Shown piece after piece: positions 6,568 to 13,986 of a stretch of 13,986 nt of DNA (its first letter is position 1; each line of letters begins with the position of its first letter). The position numbers and the translations under genes were made by a program. Below the pieces are notes generated by a model. That model was not told where the DNA came from. It searched no databases and saw nothing but the letters and a program-made list of their open reading frames with translations. Origin of the DNA: UBA11574 sp964591175 (GTDB taxonomy: Bacteria; Desulfobacterota; Desulfobacteria; Desulfobacterales; UBA11574). The DNA is taken from the NCBI GenBank assembly GCA_964591175.1, contig CAZQAF010000085.1, forward strand, positions 1-13,986. Direction: 5' to 3'.

Positions 6568-9500
6568 ATTATTAATATCTATTGGACTATCTGCGGTTTT
6601 ATTTTCTTTTTTTATTCTTTATCTTACTTATTCATTGAACAATAAGCGTGTTACAGAAGTTGTGGAACAACAAGCGTCAATGGCACTAAAATTTGATCTT
6701 GCCATTCGCAAATACGTTGCGAATAATATTCGACCCTTAATGTATAAGTTGGTAGGCAAAGATAAATTTATACTGGAAGCCATGTCTACATCCTATGTGG
6801 CGCGAACCATATTTGAGGATATACGAAATGAGTTCCCAGACTATATCATAAAATTTTCTTCTGATAATCCGCGAAATCCTGTCAATCAGGCAGGACCCGA
6901 AGAACTTAAAGTTATTGAATACCTAAATAACAATCCCCGTTTAAAAAAATGGGAAGGAGTTATATCAATAAACAACAAGCAATATATGGCCAAATTCAGA
7001 GCGAGACGTATGGATGCGTCTTGCCTGCTTTGCCACGGTGATCCCAAAGATGCCCCTGCCTCGTTAATAGAAAAATATGGGTCAACAGCAGGTTTTCATC
7101 GGACTATTGGCGAAATAGTAGGTTTAGATACCGTTGCAATCCCAATGAGCAAGATCAGCCAAAAATTGTGGTCGGAATCGGTCAGCACTTTTACATTCAG
7201 TGTGCTGGGGCTTATTCTCTTTTTGTTATCGATTGTCCTCTCCTTCAAACTCCTTATTATAAACCGGCTTGTCGTAATTACACAACACTTTGAAAATGTT
7301 GCCAGCCAAACAGACTACTCACAAATCGATCCAGTCAAAATAAAAGGAAAAGACGAAATTAAAACGCTGGCTTCCAGTTTTAACACCCTAACGAATAAGC
7401 TCAGAAAATTTTATTCTTCTCTGGACCTGCAGGTGAAAGAACGGACCAAGGAACTGCGTTTGAAAATTGCTGAAAAAGAACAAATAGAAAAGGCATTGCG
7501 GGTAACTACCGAGAAGTCCAATATGTTGGCTGAAGAAGCCAAAATGGCCAATCAATACAAGAGCGAATTTCTTGCCAACATGAGCCATGAGATTCGTACT
7601 CCCATGAACGGGATCATCGGCATGACTGAACTGGTACTGGAAACCGACCTGAGCGCAGATCAGCGGAAGTATTTAGAAATGGCAAAGATGGCAGCCGATT
7701 CACTGCTGGTACTGATCAATGACATCCTGGATTTTTCAAAAATCGAAGCCGGAAGAATGACGCTGGAAGCGATCGATTTTAACCTGCGGGTCACCCTTGA
7801 AAATGCTGTCGACATCCTGGCGTTGAAGGCCCGCGAAAAGGGTTTGGCGTTGACCTGTCACATCCAGCCGGATGTTCCCACCGCTTTAATCGGGGACCCG
7901 GGTAAGCTGCGACAGGTGATCGTCAACCTGGTGGCAAATTCTCTTAAATTTACCGAGGAAGGAGAAATTGTGATCCGGGTTGAAAAGGAATCCGAGTCGG
8001 ACGATTCGGTGAAACTCCATTTCATGGTATCGGACACCGGCATCGGGATACCTCAGGACAAATTGGGGTCAATTTTCAAAAGTTTCGGACAGGTGGATGG
8101 TTCTACCACGAGAAAGTACGGCGGAACGGGCCTGGGGCTATCCATAACCAAACAGTTTGTTGAGATGATGGGTGGAGAGATCCATTTGGAGAGCCCGAAC
8201 AATCGTCAATCCAAAGGCGGCCCCGGGAGCATTTTCCATTTCACCGTCTGCTTTGAACTGAGCCGCTCGAAAGGCGTCAGAGTCCCGCTTCCCAAACCGC
8301 AGGATCTTTCGGGAATGCCGGTTCTCATTTTGGACGACAACACCACCAACCGTATTCTGCTCCAGAAAATGATAACATCATGGGGCCTTGTTCCAACTAT
8401 GACAGCCAATGGTAAGGAAGCCATTGATTGTTTCAACAAGGCGTTCGGTTCCGGAACACCGTATCCATTGATGATATTGGATATGCAGGCGCCGGAATTC
8501 GATGGTTTTGATGTGGCCAAAATAATCAAGGACGCTCCTTCGGGAAAAGACGTCAGAATTATAATGCTGTCTTCCTCCGGGCAAAGGGGTGACGGCGATC
8601 GCTGCAAAGAGATCGGCATCTCAGGGTATCTGCTTAAACCCATAAAGGAGTCGGAGCTATTTGATGCCATCATGATGACCATGGGGCTTCGCTCTGAAGA
8701 AATACCGACGGTCATCACGCGACACAACGTTTATGAAGCGCGGGAAAGTTTGAATATTCTGCTGGCTGAAGACAACTTGATAAACCAGACCCTTGCCACA
8801 AAGCTTCTGGAGACCAGAGGACACCGGGTTACGCTGGCATCGAACGGGGTAGCGGCAGTTGCGGCATTTAAAAGCGGGGATTTCGATTTGATCCTCATGG
8901 ATATCCAGATGCCGAAAATGGACGGATTCGAAGCCACGCGGGAAATACGAAAAATAGAAGACGGAAGTCAGAAGACAGAGGGCAGAGGGCAGAAGACAGA
9001 GGGCAGAAGTCAGGAAAAGCAAACACCAAGCGCTAACCCATCGATAATCAACAACCTGTCCGGCGAAGCTCGGAGAGCGAAGACTGATCGCCAATCAACC
9101 ATCGAAAGGGTTCCCATCATTGCCATGACGGCGCATGCCATGACCGGGGATCGGGAAAAGTGCATCGCTGCGGGCATGGATGACTATGTTTCCAAACCGA
9201 TCAATCCGGAAACGCTTTTCAGTGTTATTAACAAAGTAGCCCGAACATCGCAGAGCGAAGAAGCGCACCAACAAACACAGCCCTCGCAAGGCTCAAAAAC
9301 CTTTTCTCCAAAGACTTTTGACCTGTCCAATGCCATGGAGACAGTCTTAGGCAGTAAAGACCTTTTCCGGGAAATCGCCGGTATGTTTTTAGAAAACTGT
9401 TCTGATTATATCGCCAGGATCAATATAGGAATTTCGGGAAACGATGCCGGTATCCTTGAAAGGGAAGCCCACAGCCTGAAGGGCGCTATCGGCAATTTCA

Positions 9501-9661
9501 GTGCCAGGGAAGCATACGAGGCGGCCGATCGTCTTGAGAAATTAGGAAAAGAAGGGGAAATGTCAGCGGCGGCAGAGGAGTTGTCAAACCTTGAAAGCGC
9601 TCTCAACGAATTCGCATCTGAAATGAAAATCGTTTTGCAGGAAATGAACAAATATATTTGA
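6548..9661 (+). CDS. c-haem (Tll0287-like) hybrid sensor histidine kinase with two receivers and HPt
   Basis: 1037 residues. A membrane helix at about 7-28 and another at about 213-237 enclose a periplasmic domain of the Tll0287-like (DUF3365) type, with CLLCH at 159-163, a classical CxxCH covalent haem c site. This points to redox or gas sensing. A HAMP-like linker (about 238-290) and a coiled coil lead to HisKA with H347 (SHEIRTPMNGIIG) and an ATPase with N460/N464, DTGIGI (497-501 region) and GGTGLGL. Receiver 1 has D596-D597, D645 and K697. Receiver 2 has E741-D742, D785, T861 and K883. An HPt domain follows with H975 (AHSLKGAIGNF). This is a BarA/ArcB-like His-Asp-His relay. Receiver 2 carries a repeat-derived insertion at about 805-853. 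The start overlaps the previous gene by 20 bases with only a weak ribosome-binding site, suggesting translational coupling. Confidence 0.95.
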   Translation: MKSIATKLLISIGLSAVLFSFFILYLTYSLNNKRVTEVVEQQASMALKFDLAIRKYVANNIRPLMYKLVGKDKFILEAMSTSYVARTIFEDIRNEFPDYIIKFSSDNPRNPVNQAGPEELKVIEYLNNNPRLKKWEGVISINNKQYMAKFRARRMDASCLLCHGDPKDAPASLIEKYGSTAGFHRTIGEIVGLDTVAIPMSKISQKLWSESVSTFTFSVLGLILFLLSIVLSFKLLIINRLVVITQHFENVASQTDYSQIDPVKIKGKDEIKTLASSFNTLTNKLRKFYSSLDLQVKERTKELRLKIAEKEQIEKALRVTTEKSNMLAEEAKMANQYKSEFLANMSHEIRTPMNGIIGMTELVLETDLSADQRKYLEMAKMAADSLLVLINDILDFSKIEAGRMTLEAIDFNLRVTLENAVDILALKAREKGLALTCHIQPDVPTALIGDPGKLRQVIVNLVANSLKFTEEGEIVIRVEKESESDDSVKLHFMVSDTGIGIPQDKLGSIFKSFGQVDGSTTRKYGGTGLGLSITKQFVEMMGGEIHLESPNNRQSKGGPGSIFHFTVCFELSRSKGVRVPLPKPQDLSGMPVLILDDNTTNRILLQKMITSWGLVPTMTANGKEAIDCFNKAFGSGTPYPLMILDMQAPEFDGFDVAKIIKDAPSGKDVRIIMLSSSGQRGDGDRCKEIGISGYLLKPIKESELFDAIMMTMGLRSEEIPTVITRHNVYEARESLNILLAEDNLINQTLATKLLETRGHRVTLASNGVAAVAAFKSGDFDLILMDIQMPKMDGFEATREIRKIEDGSQKTEGRGQKTEGRSQEKQTPSANPSIINNLSGEARRAKTDRQSTIERVPIIAMTAHAMTGDREKCIAAGMDDYVSKPINPETLFSVINKVARTSQSEEAHQQTQPSQGSKTFSPKTFDLSNAMETVLGSKDLFREIAGMFLENCSDYIARINIGISGNDAGILEREAHSLKGAIGNFSAREAYEAADRLEKLGKEGEMSAAAEELSNLESALNEFASEMKIVLQEMNKYI
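8955..9017 (+). repeat. Heptanucleotide repeat tract inside the receiver-2 coding sequence
   Basis: Nine consecutive 7-base units of the form CAGARGR: TAGAAGA, CGGAAGT, CAGAAGA, CAGAGGG, CAGAGGG, CAGAAGA, CAGAGGG, CAGAAGT, CAGGAAA. Three units make 21 bases, so the tract is translated as a 7-residue repeat (QKTEGRG, QKTEGRS). Similar CAGARGR tracts are, from memory, frequent between genes in environmental Desulfobacterota and other draft genomes. Finding one inside a domain is unusual. It lies in the loop between helix 3 and strand 4 of the receiver. Confidence 0.85.
9018..9107 (+). repeat. Non-domain insert segment resembling dispersed intergenic repeats
   Basis: This continues the insertion in receiver 2. 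It contains ATCGATAATCAAC (9040-9052) and CCAATCAACCATCGA (9091-9105), related copies flanking GTCCGGCGAAGCTCGGAGAG (9058-9077) and CGAAGACTG. Both kinds of sequence look like intergenic dispersed repeats that I have seen in similar genomes, but I could not verify this. The translation (NLSGEARRAKTDRQ) has no receiver character, and receiver sequence resumes at VPIIAMTAH. Confidence 0.45.
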
Positions 9662-9682
9662 TCCTTTCATTCTAATAAAGGA
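9662..9682 (+). promoter_or_regulatory. Hairpin that can hide the CheB-CheR ribosome-binding site
   Basis: TCCTTT (9662-9667) is perfectly complementary to AAAGGA (9677-9682), with a 9-base loop. The right arm is the core of the Shine-Dalgarno sequence AAGGAG (9678-9683). The left arm starts on the base after the TGA (9659-9661) of the haem kinase gene. A ribosome finishing that gene would open the hairpin, so translation of the two genes may be coupled. The stem is short and AT-rich, so its stability is uncertain. Confidence 0.4.
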
Positions 9683-9690
9683 GAATGACT

Positions 9691-12642
9691 ATGCCGACCA
9701 AGAAGAAAATAGCTTCACCTGTCAAAAAGATTTTGGCAAAAAAAAGTAAAGCAGACAAAAAATCAGATAAAGATCGCGATTTTCTCATCGTCGGCATCGG
9801 CGCGTCCGCCGGCGGATTGGAAACGCTCAATGCCTTCTTTTCCATCATGCCGATTGATTGCAACATGGCATTTGTGGCCATCCAGCACTTAAGCCCTAAT
9901 CACAGAAGCATCATGGCATCGCTCGTGGATAGACACACACAGATGACCGTTATGCAAATTGAGGACGGCACAATGCTTGAACCCAACCATATCTATCTGA
10001 ATCCCCCCGGTAAGAACGTGGCCATTTTTAACCAACGCCTCCATCTGTTGGACATGGTAGAAACCGTCACGATCAATATGCCGATTGATTTCTTTTTCAG
10101 ATCGCTGTCGGAAGATCGGGCCGAAAAAGCCGTCGGCATCATTTTGTCGGGAACGGCGTCAGACGGAACCCTGGGAATCAGGGCGATCAAAGGTGAGGGC
10201 GGCATGGTCATGGTCCAGAAGCCGGAGACCGCAAAATATGACGGCATGCCCAAAAGCGCCATTGAAACCGGAATTGTCGATTTCATTCTTCCGGTCGAAA
10301 AGATGCCGGAAGCGCTGGTCAACTATTCTAAGCACCCTTTTCTTGAATCTGCGAATAAATTCAAAGTCACAGATCGCGCAGTTAAAAACCAGATGCAGAA
10401 GATTTTTGCAATGATTCGCAGTGCAACCGGCCACGACTTTCTCCACTACAAACAGAACACCATTGCACGGCGGATTGAACGCCGCCTGGCAGTCCATCAT
10501 ATAACAGCGTTGTCCGATTACATTCTTTATCTCCAGACAAATCCTGCCGAGATAGACAGGCTCTTTAAAGATATGATTATCGGGGTCACCCGCTTCTTCA
10601 GGGACCCGGAAGCCTTTGACTTACTTGCGCAACAGGTGCTGCCGGAGTTGTTGAGCAAAAAAGATCCTGATGCGACAATTCGTTTCTGGGTGACAGGCTG
10701 CTCCACCGGTGAAGAAGCCTATTCTCTGGCCATGATCCTTTCCGAAGTGCTGGATAAGCGCAAAAAGCATTTCAATGTTCAAATCTTTGCAACGGATATT
10801 GATGAGGGTGCCTTGGGTACTGCGCGCAAAGGAATCTATCCGGAAAGCATCGGCGCGGATGTTTCCCCGGAGCGATTAAAGAGATTTTTCAAAAAAACCC
10901 CGGGTGGTTTCAAGGTCATAAAACAGCTTCGGGACATGGTCGTTTTTTCCCTCCAAAATGTCGTTAAAGATCCCCCCTTTTCCCGACTGGACATGGTAAG
11001 CTGCCGGAACCTGATGATCTATATGGACAATGTCCTGCAGAAAAAAATCATCCCCCTGTTTCATTATACCTTATTCCCCGGCGCGATTCTCTTTCTGGGC
11101 CCATCCGAAAGCATCGGAGAAAACGCGGATCTTTTTGGGACGATAAATTCCAAGTGGAAAATCTTTGAACGCAAAAAAGATCTTGAAGGTGCGGTCGTGG
11201 CTTATCACGCTGGAAACAATTACAATGCCCGGCAGGGAGCCGAGTCCAAAGAGAAGGAAAATCTGCTGCCAAAAAGTTCGCTCAATGAAATGGCCGAGAG
11301 GGCAATCCTTTATGAATATGCGCCCGCCGGTGTTCTGATCGATGACAAATTTGAAATTCAGCATTTTGTGGGTAATACGGACCGGTACCTGGCAACGCCT
11401 ACGGGCAAACCCATATTTAATATTCTGGACATGGCCCGGGAGGGTATCAAACATCCGCTGAGCGTCGCGCTTCACAAAATGGTCCGGAATAAAAAGGAAG
11501 CTTTCTTAAAGAACATTCAGGTCCACAATAAAGACACTTTTTGTGTGGTCGACATTTTCGTTAAACAGATGACGGAAAGAGGGGTGCCCCTCGGATTTTT
11601 CCTCGTCATCTTTAAAGATAAAACACCGGCAAAGGCAGCGAATAAAAAAAAGACCGGCGCCTTAAAGGCAAAAGAAGAGGATGCTGCCCTGCATACACTT
11701 GAGCAGGAGCTGCAGTCGACCCGGGAATATCTTCAGTCAACCATCGAGGAACTGGAAACCTCCAATGAGGAACTCAGATCAGCCAATGAAGAACTGCAAT
11801 CGCTGAACGAAGAAATGCAAAGTACCAATGAAGAGCTGGAAACGTCTAAGGAAGAGATTCAGTCCACCAATGAGGAGCTGTGCACGGTAAATACAGAGCT
11901 TCAAGATAAAGTGGATGAATTTTCCAGAGTCAATGGTGACATGGACAACCTCTTGGCCGCAACTGAAATCGCATCAATTTTTCTGGATGCCGACTTTTGC
12001 ATCAAACGTTACACCCCTGCTGCAGCAAAGATTGTCAGTTTGATTCAGACCGATATCGGCAGACCGATCAGTGACCTTAAGACACGCTTTTCGCATATCG
12101 ATCTGGCCGACATGGCCGAAAATGTCCTTAAAGACCTCAATCCCATGGAGACGGAAGTTAAATCCAATGATTTTATCTGGTATGCCATAAAGGTCATACC
12201 GTACCGTACCACCGATAATGTCATTGACGGCGTGGTGGTGACCTTTATTGATGTGCACAAGATTAAGCAGGCGGAAAAGATCAGGAGATTGGCCACTGTT
12301 TTGCAGGATTCCAATGATGCCGTGATGGTAATGGATCTAAAGGGTAATATTCTTTCCTGGAACAAAGGCGCGCAAAAGATGTACGGCTGGAGCGAAACCG
12401 AAGCGCTCAGGATGAATTTTAGCCTAGTTATGACGGAGGATAGAAAGAACGAGATGATACCAATCATTAAAAAGATAAAGAGGAATGGAAGCATAGCGTC
12501 ATTTCAGACCCAACGAAAGACAAAGGACGGAATTGTTCTGAATGTATGGATGACGGTCTCTTCTTTAAAGGATGCAAGGGGTGATACCACCGAGGTTGCA
12601 ATTACGGAGCGTAATCTGGAGTGGTCTGCCGAAAAAAAGTGA
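9691..12642 (+). CDS. CheB-CheR fusion with coiled coil and two PAS domains
   Basis: 983 residues from ATG 9691. This start is preferred over ATG 9685 because AAGGAG (9678-9683) is 7 bases from 9691 but only 1 from 9685. A Lys-rich tail (1-28) precedes a CheB methylesterase domain (about 30-210) with the complete triad S39 (GIGASAGG), H66 (IQHLSPNH) and D158 (GTASDGT). CheR follows (about 230-495), with the N-terminal helices, RFFRDP, the SAM-binding loop WVTGCSTGEEAYS (333-345), ATDID (367-371) and SCRNLMIYMD. Residues 660-745 are a coiled coil of repeating EELxTSNEEL/EELQSxNEE units, characteristic of these fusions. Two PAS domains follow (about 750-857 and 865-975). Unlike many relatives it has no kinase domain. 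CheB removes, and CheR adds, methyl groups on chemoreceptor glutamates. No receiver is attached to CheB, so control probably comes from the PAS domains. No chemoreceptor is seen nearby. Confidence 0.96.
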   Translation: MPTKKKIASPVKKILAKKSKADKKSDKDRDFLIVGIGASAGGLETLNAFFSIMPIDCNMAFVAIQHLSPNHRSIMASLVDRHTQMTVMQIEDGTMLEPNHIYLNPPGKNVAIFNQRLHLLDMVETVTINMPIDFFFRSLSEDRAEKAVGIILSGTASDGTLGIRAIKGEGGMVMVQKPETAKYDGMPKSAIETGIVDFILPVEKMPEALVNYSKHPFLESANKFKVTDRAVKNQMQKIFAMIRSATGHDFLHYKQNTIARRIERRLAVHHITALSDYILYLQTNPAEIDRLFKDMIIGVTRFFRDPEAFDLLAQQVLPELLSKKDPDATIRFWVTGCSTGEEAYSLAMILSEVLDKRKKHFNVQIFATDIDEGALGTARKGIYPESIGADVSPERLKRFFKKTPGGFKVIKQLRDMVVFSLQNVVKDPPFSRLDMVSCRNLMIYMDNVLQKKIIPLFHYTLFPGAILFLGPSESIGENADLFGTINSKWKIFERKKDLEGAVVAYHAGNNYNARQGAESKEKENLLPKSSLNEMAERAILYEYAPAGVLIDDKFEIQHFVGNTDRYLATPTGKPIFNILDMAREGIKHPLSVALHKMVRNKKEAFLKNIQVHNKDTFCVVDIFVKQMTERGVPLGFFLVIFKDKTPAKAANKKKTGALKAKEEDAALHTLEQELQSTREYLQSTIEELETSNEELRSANEELQSLNEEMQSTNEELETSKEEIQSTNEELCTVNTELQDKVDEFSRVNGDMDNLLAATEIASIFLDADFCIKRYTPAAAKIVSLIQTDIGRPISDLKTRFSHIDLADMAENVLKDLNPMETEVKSNDFIWYAIKVIPYRTTDNVIDGVVVTFIDVHKIKQAEKIRRLATVLQDSNDAVMVMDLKGNILSWNKGAQKMYGWSETEALRMNFSLVMTEDRKNEMIPIIKKIKRNGSIASFQTQRKTKDGIVLNVWMTVSSLKDARGDTTEVAITERNLEWSAEKK

Positions 12643-12649
12643 GGAAATG

Positions 12650-13471
12650 ATGGCAATGATGCAAGAAACACCTGACGGTTCTGAACTCAGGCGATGCGCT
12701 GAGGAAAAGCTGAAAGAAATGTCCAGCCGCAGCGAAGAACTCTCCGGCGAGTCGCACGAAAGGATGGCAACTCTCATCCACGAGCTTGAAGTTCATCAGA
12801 TTGAGCTAAAAATGCAGAACGATGAACTCCGCCGTGTCCAGGGGGAACTTGAAAGTACGCGGGACAGATATACTCATCTATATGACTTTGCGCCGGTCGG
12901 GTATTTTACAGTGAGTGAAAAGGAGATCATCGATGAGGTCAATCTGACGGGTGCCGCCATGATAGGGATTGAACGCAATTTATTGATCGGAAAGCCTTTT
13001 TTTCGCTTAGTTTACAAAGATGATCAGAAAATTTTTTATAAACTTCGGAAAGCTCTTCTGGAAACAGAGAAGCCCCAGTCCTGCGAGCTTCGGCTTGTCA
13101 AAAAAGACGGTCATGAGTTTCATGTCTGTTTAGAATGCATGGTCATAAAAATCAGGGATGACGATTTAAGGCAAATCAGGGCTGCGGTCAGCGATATCAC
13201 CGAGCGCAAGTTAGCGCAGGCGCAACGGAGCAAGTTAATTACAAAACTCCAAAAGGCACTATCAGAGGTTAAAACATTGCGGGGTTTTCTACCCATCTGC
13301 GCTAACTGCAAAGATATACGCAATGATAAAGGGTACTGGGAAAAAATTGAAACATATATTCATGATCGTTCTGATGCCGAGTTTAGCCACAGTCTTTGCC
13401 CTGTGTGTGCAAAAAAGCTTTATCCTTATATGGATATTTATGATGATAATGACGAGGTTGCAGAGGACTAA
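12650..13471 (+). CDS. Short PAS protein with C-terminal four-cysteine module
   Basis: 273 residues from ATG 12650. ATG 12647 directly before it is in frame, but GAGG (12641-12644) is only 2 bases from it and 5 from 12650. The gene begins 7 bases after the stop of the CheB-CheR gene, and its ribosome-binding site overlaps that stop. Residues 15-75 are a coiled coil (HELEVHQIELKMQNDELRR), 72-188 a PAS domain (YDFAPVGYFTVSE to AAVSDITERK), and 190-211 a short helix. Residues 213-260 hold the conserved tail LPICANCKDIRNDKGYW, FSHSLCPVCAKKLYP, with cysteines 217, 220, 250 and 253 in two CxxC pairs that probably bind a metal. This tail ends many PAS and receiver proteins in related bacteria, but its function is unknown to me. 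There is no kinase, cyclase or DNA-binding domain. It is probably an adaptor or sensor for the neighbouring proteins. Cytoplasmic. Confidence 0.88.
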   Translation: MAMMQETPDGSELRRCAEEKLKEMSSRSEELSGESHERMATLIHELEVHQIELKMQNDELRRVQGELESTRDRYTHLYDFAPVGYFTVSEKEIIDEVNLTGAAMIGIERNLLIGKPFFRLVYKDDQKIFYKLRKALLETEKPQSCELRLVKKDGHEFHVCLECMVIKIRDDDLRQIRAAVSDITERKLAQAQRSKLITKLQKALSEVKTLRGFLPICANCKDIRNDKGYWEKIETYIHDRSDAEFSHSLCPVCAKKLYPYMDIYDDNDEVAED

Positions 13472-13473
13472 TA

Positions 13474-13510
13474 CTGCATAATAGAAATCGGAATTCAAGA
13501 TTCGATGCAG
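13474..13510 (+). promoter_or_regulatory. Inverted repeat before the last gene
   Basis: CTGCAT (13474-13479) and ATGCAG (13505-13510) are perfect inverted copies separated by 25 bases, ending directly before the GGAGGAG ribosome-binding site (13511-13517). There is no T tract, so it is not a terminator. It may be a weak RNA stem or a protein site, or chance. Confidence 0.2.
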
Positions 13511-13523
13511 GGAGGAGAGCACT

Positions 13524-13986
13524 GTGACAGCGACTTGGATAGACCAGATATTCGAAGATATCATAGAGACAATACGTGCACCCTTAATTGTTCTGGATAA
13601 ACGCCTAAGGGTGGTCTTAGTCAGCCGTTTCTTCTATAAGGTCTTCAAGGTAACGCCTGAAGAGACCGTGGGGCGGCTTATTTATGACATCGGCAATAAA
13701 CAGTGGGATATCCCCAAGCTGCGGGAGCTTCTGGAAACCATCCTGCCCCGGAAAACAACCTTTGATGACTATGAGGTTGAACACGATTTTACCAGCATCG
13801 GCAGGCGCGTCATGCTGTTGAATGCCCGGCAGATTGAACGGGGGATGAACCAGGAGCGGATGATCCTTCTGGCAATCGAGGACATCACCGAGCGTAGTTA
13901 TTTGGAAGACAGGCTGGAAGAGTCTGAATTCCGCTACAGGCGCATTTTTGAGACCGCCACCGATGGGATCGTGCTTCTCGAAAAAC
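13524..13986 (+). CDS. PAS-domain signalling protein, 5' part (runs off the window)
   Basis: Starts at GTG 13524, 6 bases after a strong GGAGGAG (13511-13517), and stays open for 154 codons to the window end. The first PAS-type domain (about residues 1-115) runs from WIDQIFEDIIETIRAPLIVL through PEETVGRLIYDIGNKQWDIP and LLNARQIER to LLAIEDITERSYLE. A second PAS domain begins at ESEFRYRRIFETATDGIVLL. In relatives this first domain with the 'GNKQWDIPKLRELLE' motif occurs in CheB-CheR/PAS/histidine-kinase proteins, so a kinase domain beyond the window is likely but not seen. The 52-base gap to the previous gene and the common strand suggest the same operon. The GTG start makes it easy to miss. 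Confidence 0.9.
   Translation, partial: MTATWIDQIFEDIIETIRAPLIVLDKRLRVVLVSRFFYKVFKVTPEETVGRLIYDIGNKQWDIPKLRELLETILPRKTTFDDYEVEHDFTSIGRRVMLLNARQIERGMNQERMILLAIEDITERSYLEDRLEESEFRYRRIFETATDGIVLLEK

Noticed and set aside
8206..8727. 173-codon minus-strand frame opposite the first receiver of the haem kinase
   Set aside because: It is opposite a strongly conserved receiver coding region, has no domain character, and is explained as a shadow of the codon pattern on the + strand.
8955..9017. Repeat tract as a CRISPR array
   Set aside because: The units are 7 bases with no spacers and lie inside a coding domain.
8657..9094. 145-codon minus-strand frame with a Leu/Cys-rich SALCLLPSALCLLTS segment
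   Set aside because: The segment is the reverse reading of the CAGARGR repeat, a familiar source of false genes; the + strand encodes a continuous receiver.
12572..12649. Upstream extension of the PAS/four-cysteine protein to an ATG at 12572
   Set aside because: It would overlap the end of CheB-CheR by about 70 bases with residues of no domain character, while GAGG at 12641-12644 supports 12647/12650.

Overview
The window is part of a bacterial signal-transduction locus, probably from a Desulfobacterota (sulfate-reducer-like) organism. This assignment is inferred, not proven. It rests on the 'KKPxYEELEQRIQELEQ' coiled-coil start of the response regulator, a CxxCH haem-sensor hybrid kinase, long PAS-rich multidomain kinases, moderate GC, and draft-assembly features (a 100-N gap and a CAGARGR repeat tract). 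All clearly intact genes lie on the + strand.

Layout. 1-176 is the 3' end of an unrecognised gene. 177-532 is AT-rich and non-coding, but ends with a good sigma-54-type promoter (482-497), a Shine-Dalgarno sequence and a 66-aa membrane protein (533-733). 734-1334 has no intact gene, but its minus strand carries a decayed coding sequence (about 850-1166) that can be read through one frameshift and one stop. 1335-1699 is the start of an ExeA/GspA-like AAA ATPase cut by the gap (1700-1799). 1800-2062 holds a short fragment that cannot be placed, then a leader.

From 2063 to the end six genes follow head to tail with very short gaps or overlaps, so they are probably one operon. They are: a REC-HD-GYP regulator (predicted c-di-GMP phosphodiesterase); a dCache_3-like/PAS/PAS hybrid kinase with two receivers; a Tll0287-like c-haem sensor hybrid kinase with two receivers and an HPt domain; a CheB-CheR-coiled coil-PAS-PAS fusion; a short PAS protein ending in a four-cysteine module; and the start of another PAS protein that runs off the window.

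How they may work together (inference). Two membrane sensors, one probably for a small periplasmic ligand and one for redox or gas through haem c, feed a multi-step phosphorelay (His kinase to REC to HPt to REC). Visible outputs are c-di-GMP breakdown by HD-GYP and methylation/demethylation chemistry by CheB-CheR. No DNA-binding regulator, CheA or chemoreceptor gene lies in the window. The most unusual features are an approximately 49-residue, repeat-derived insertion inside the second receiver of the haem kinase, a possible hairpin that hides the ribosome-binding site of the CheB-CheR gene, and the decayed minus-strand gene.
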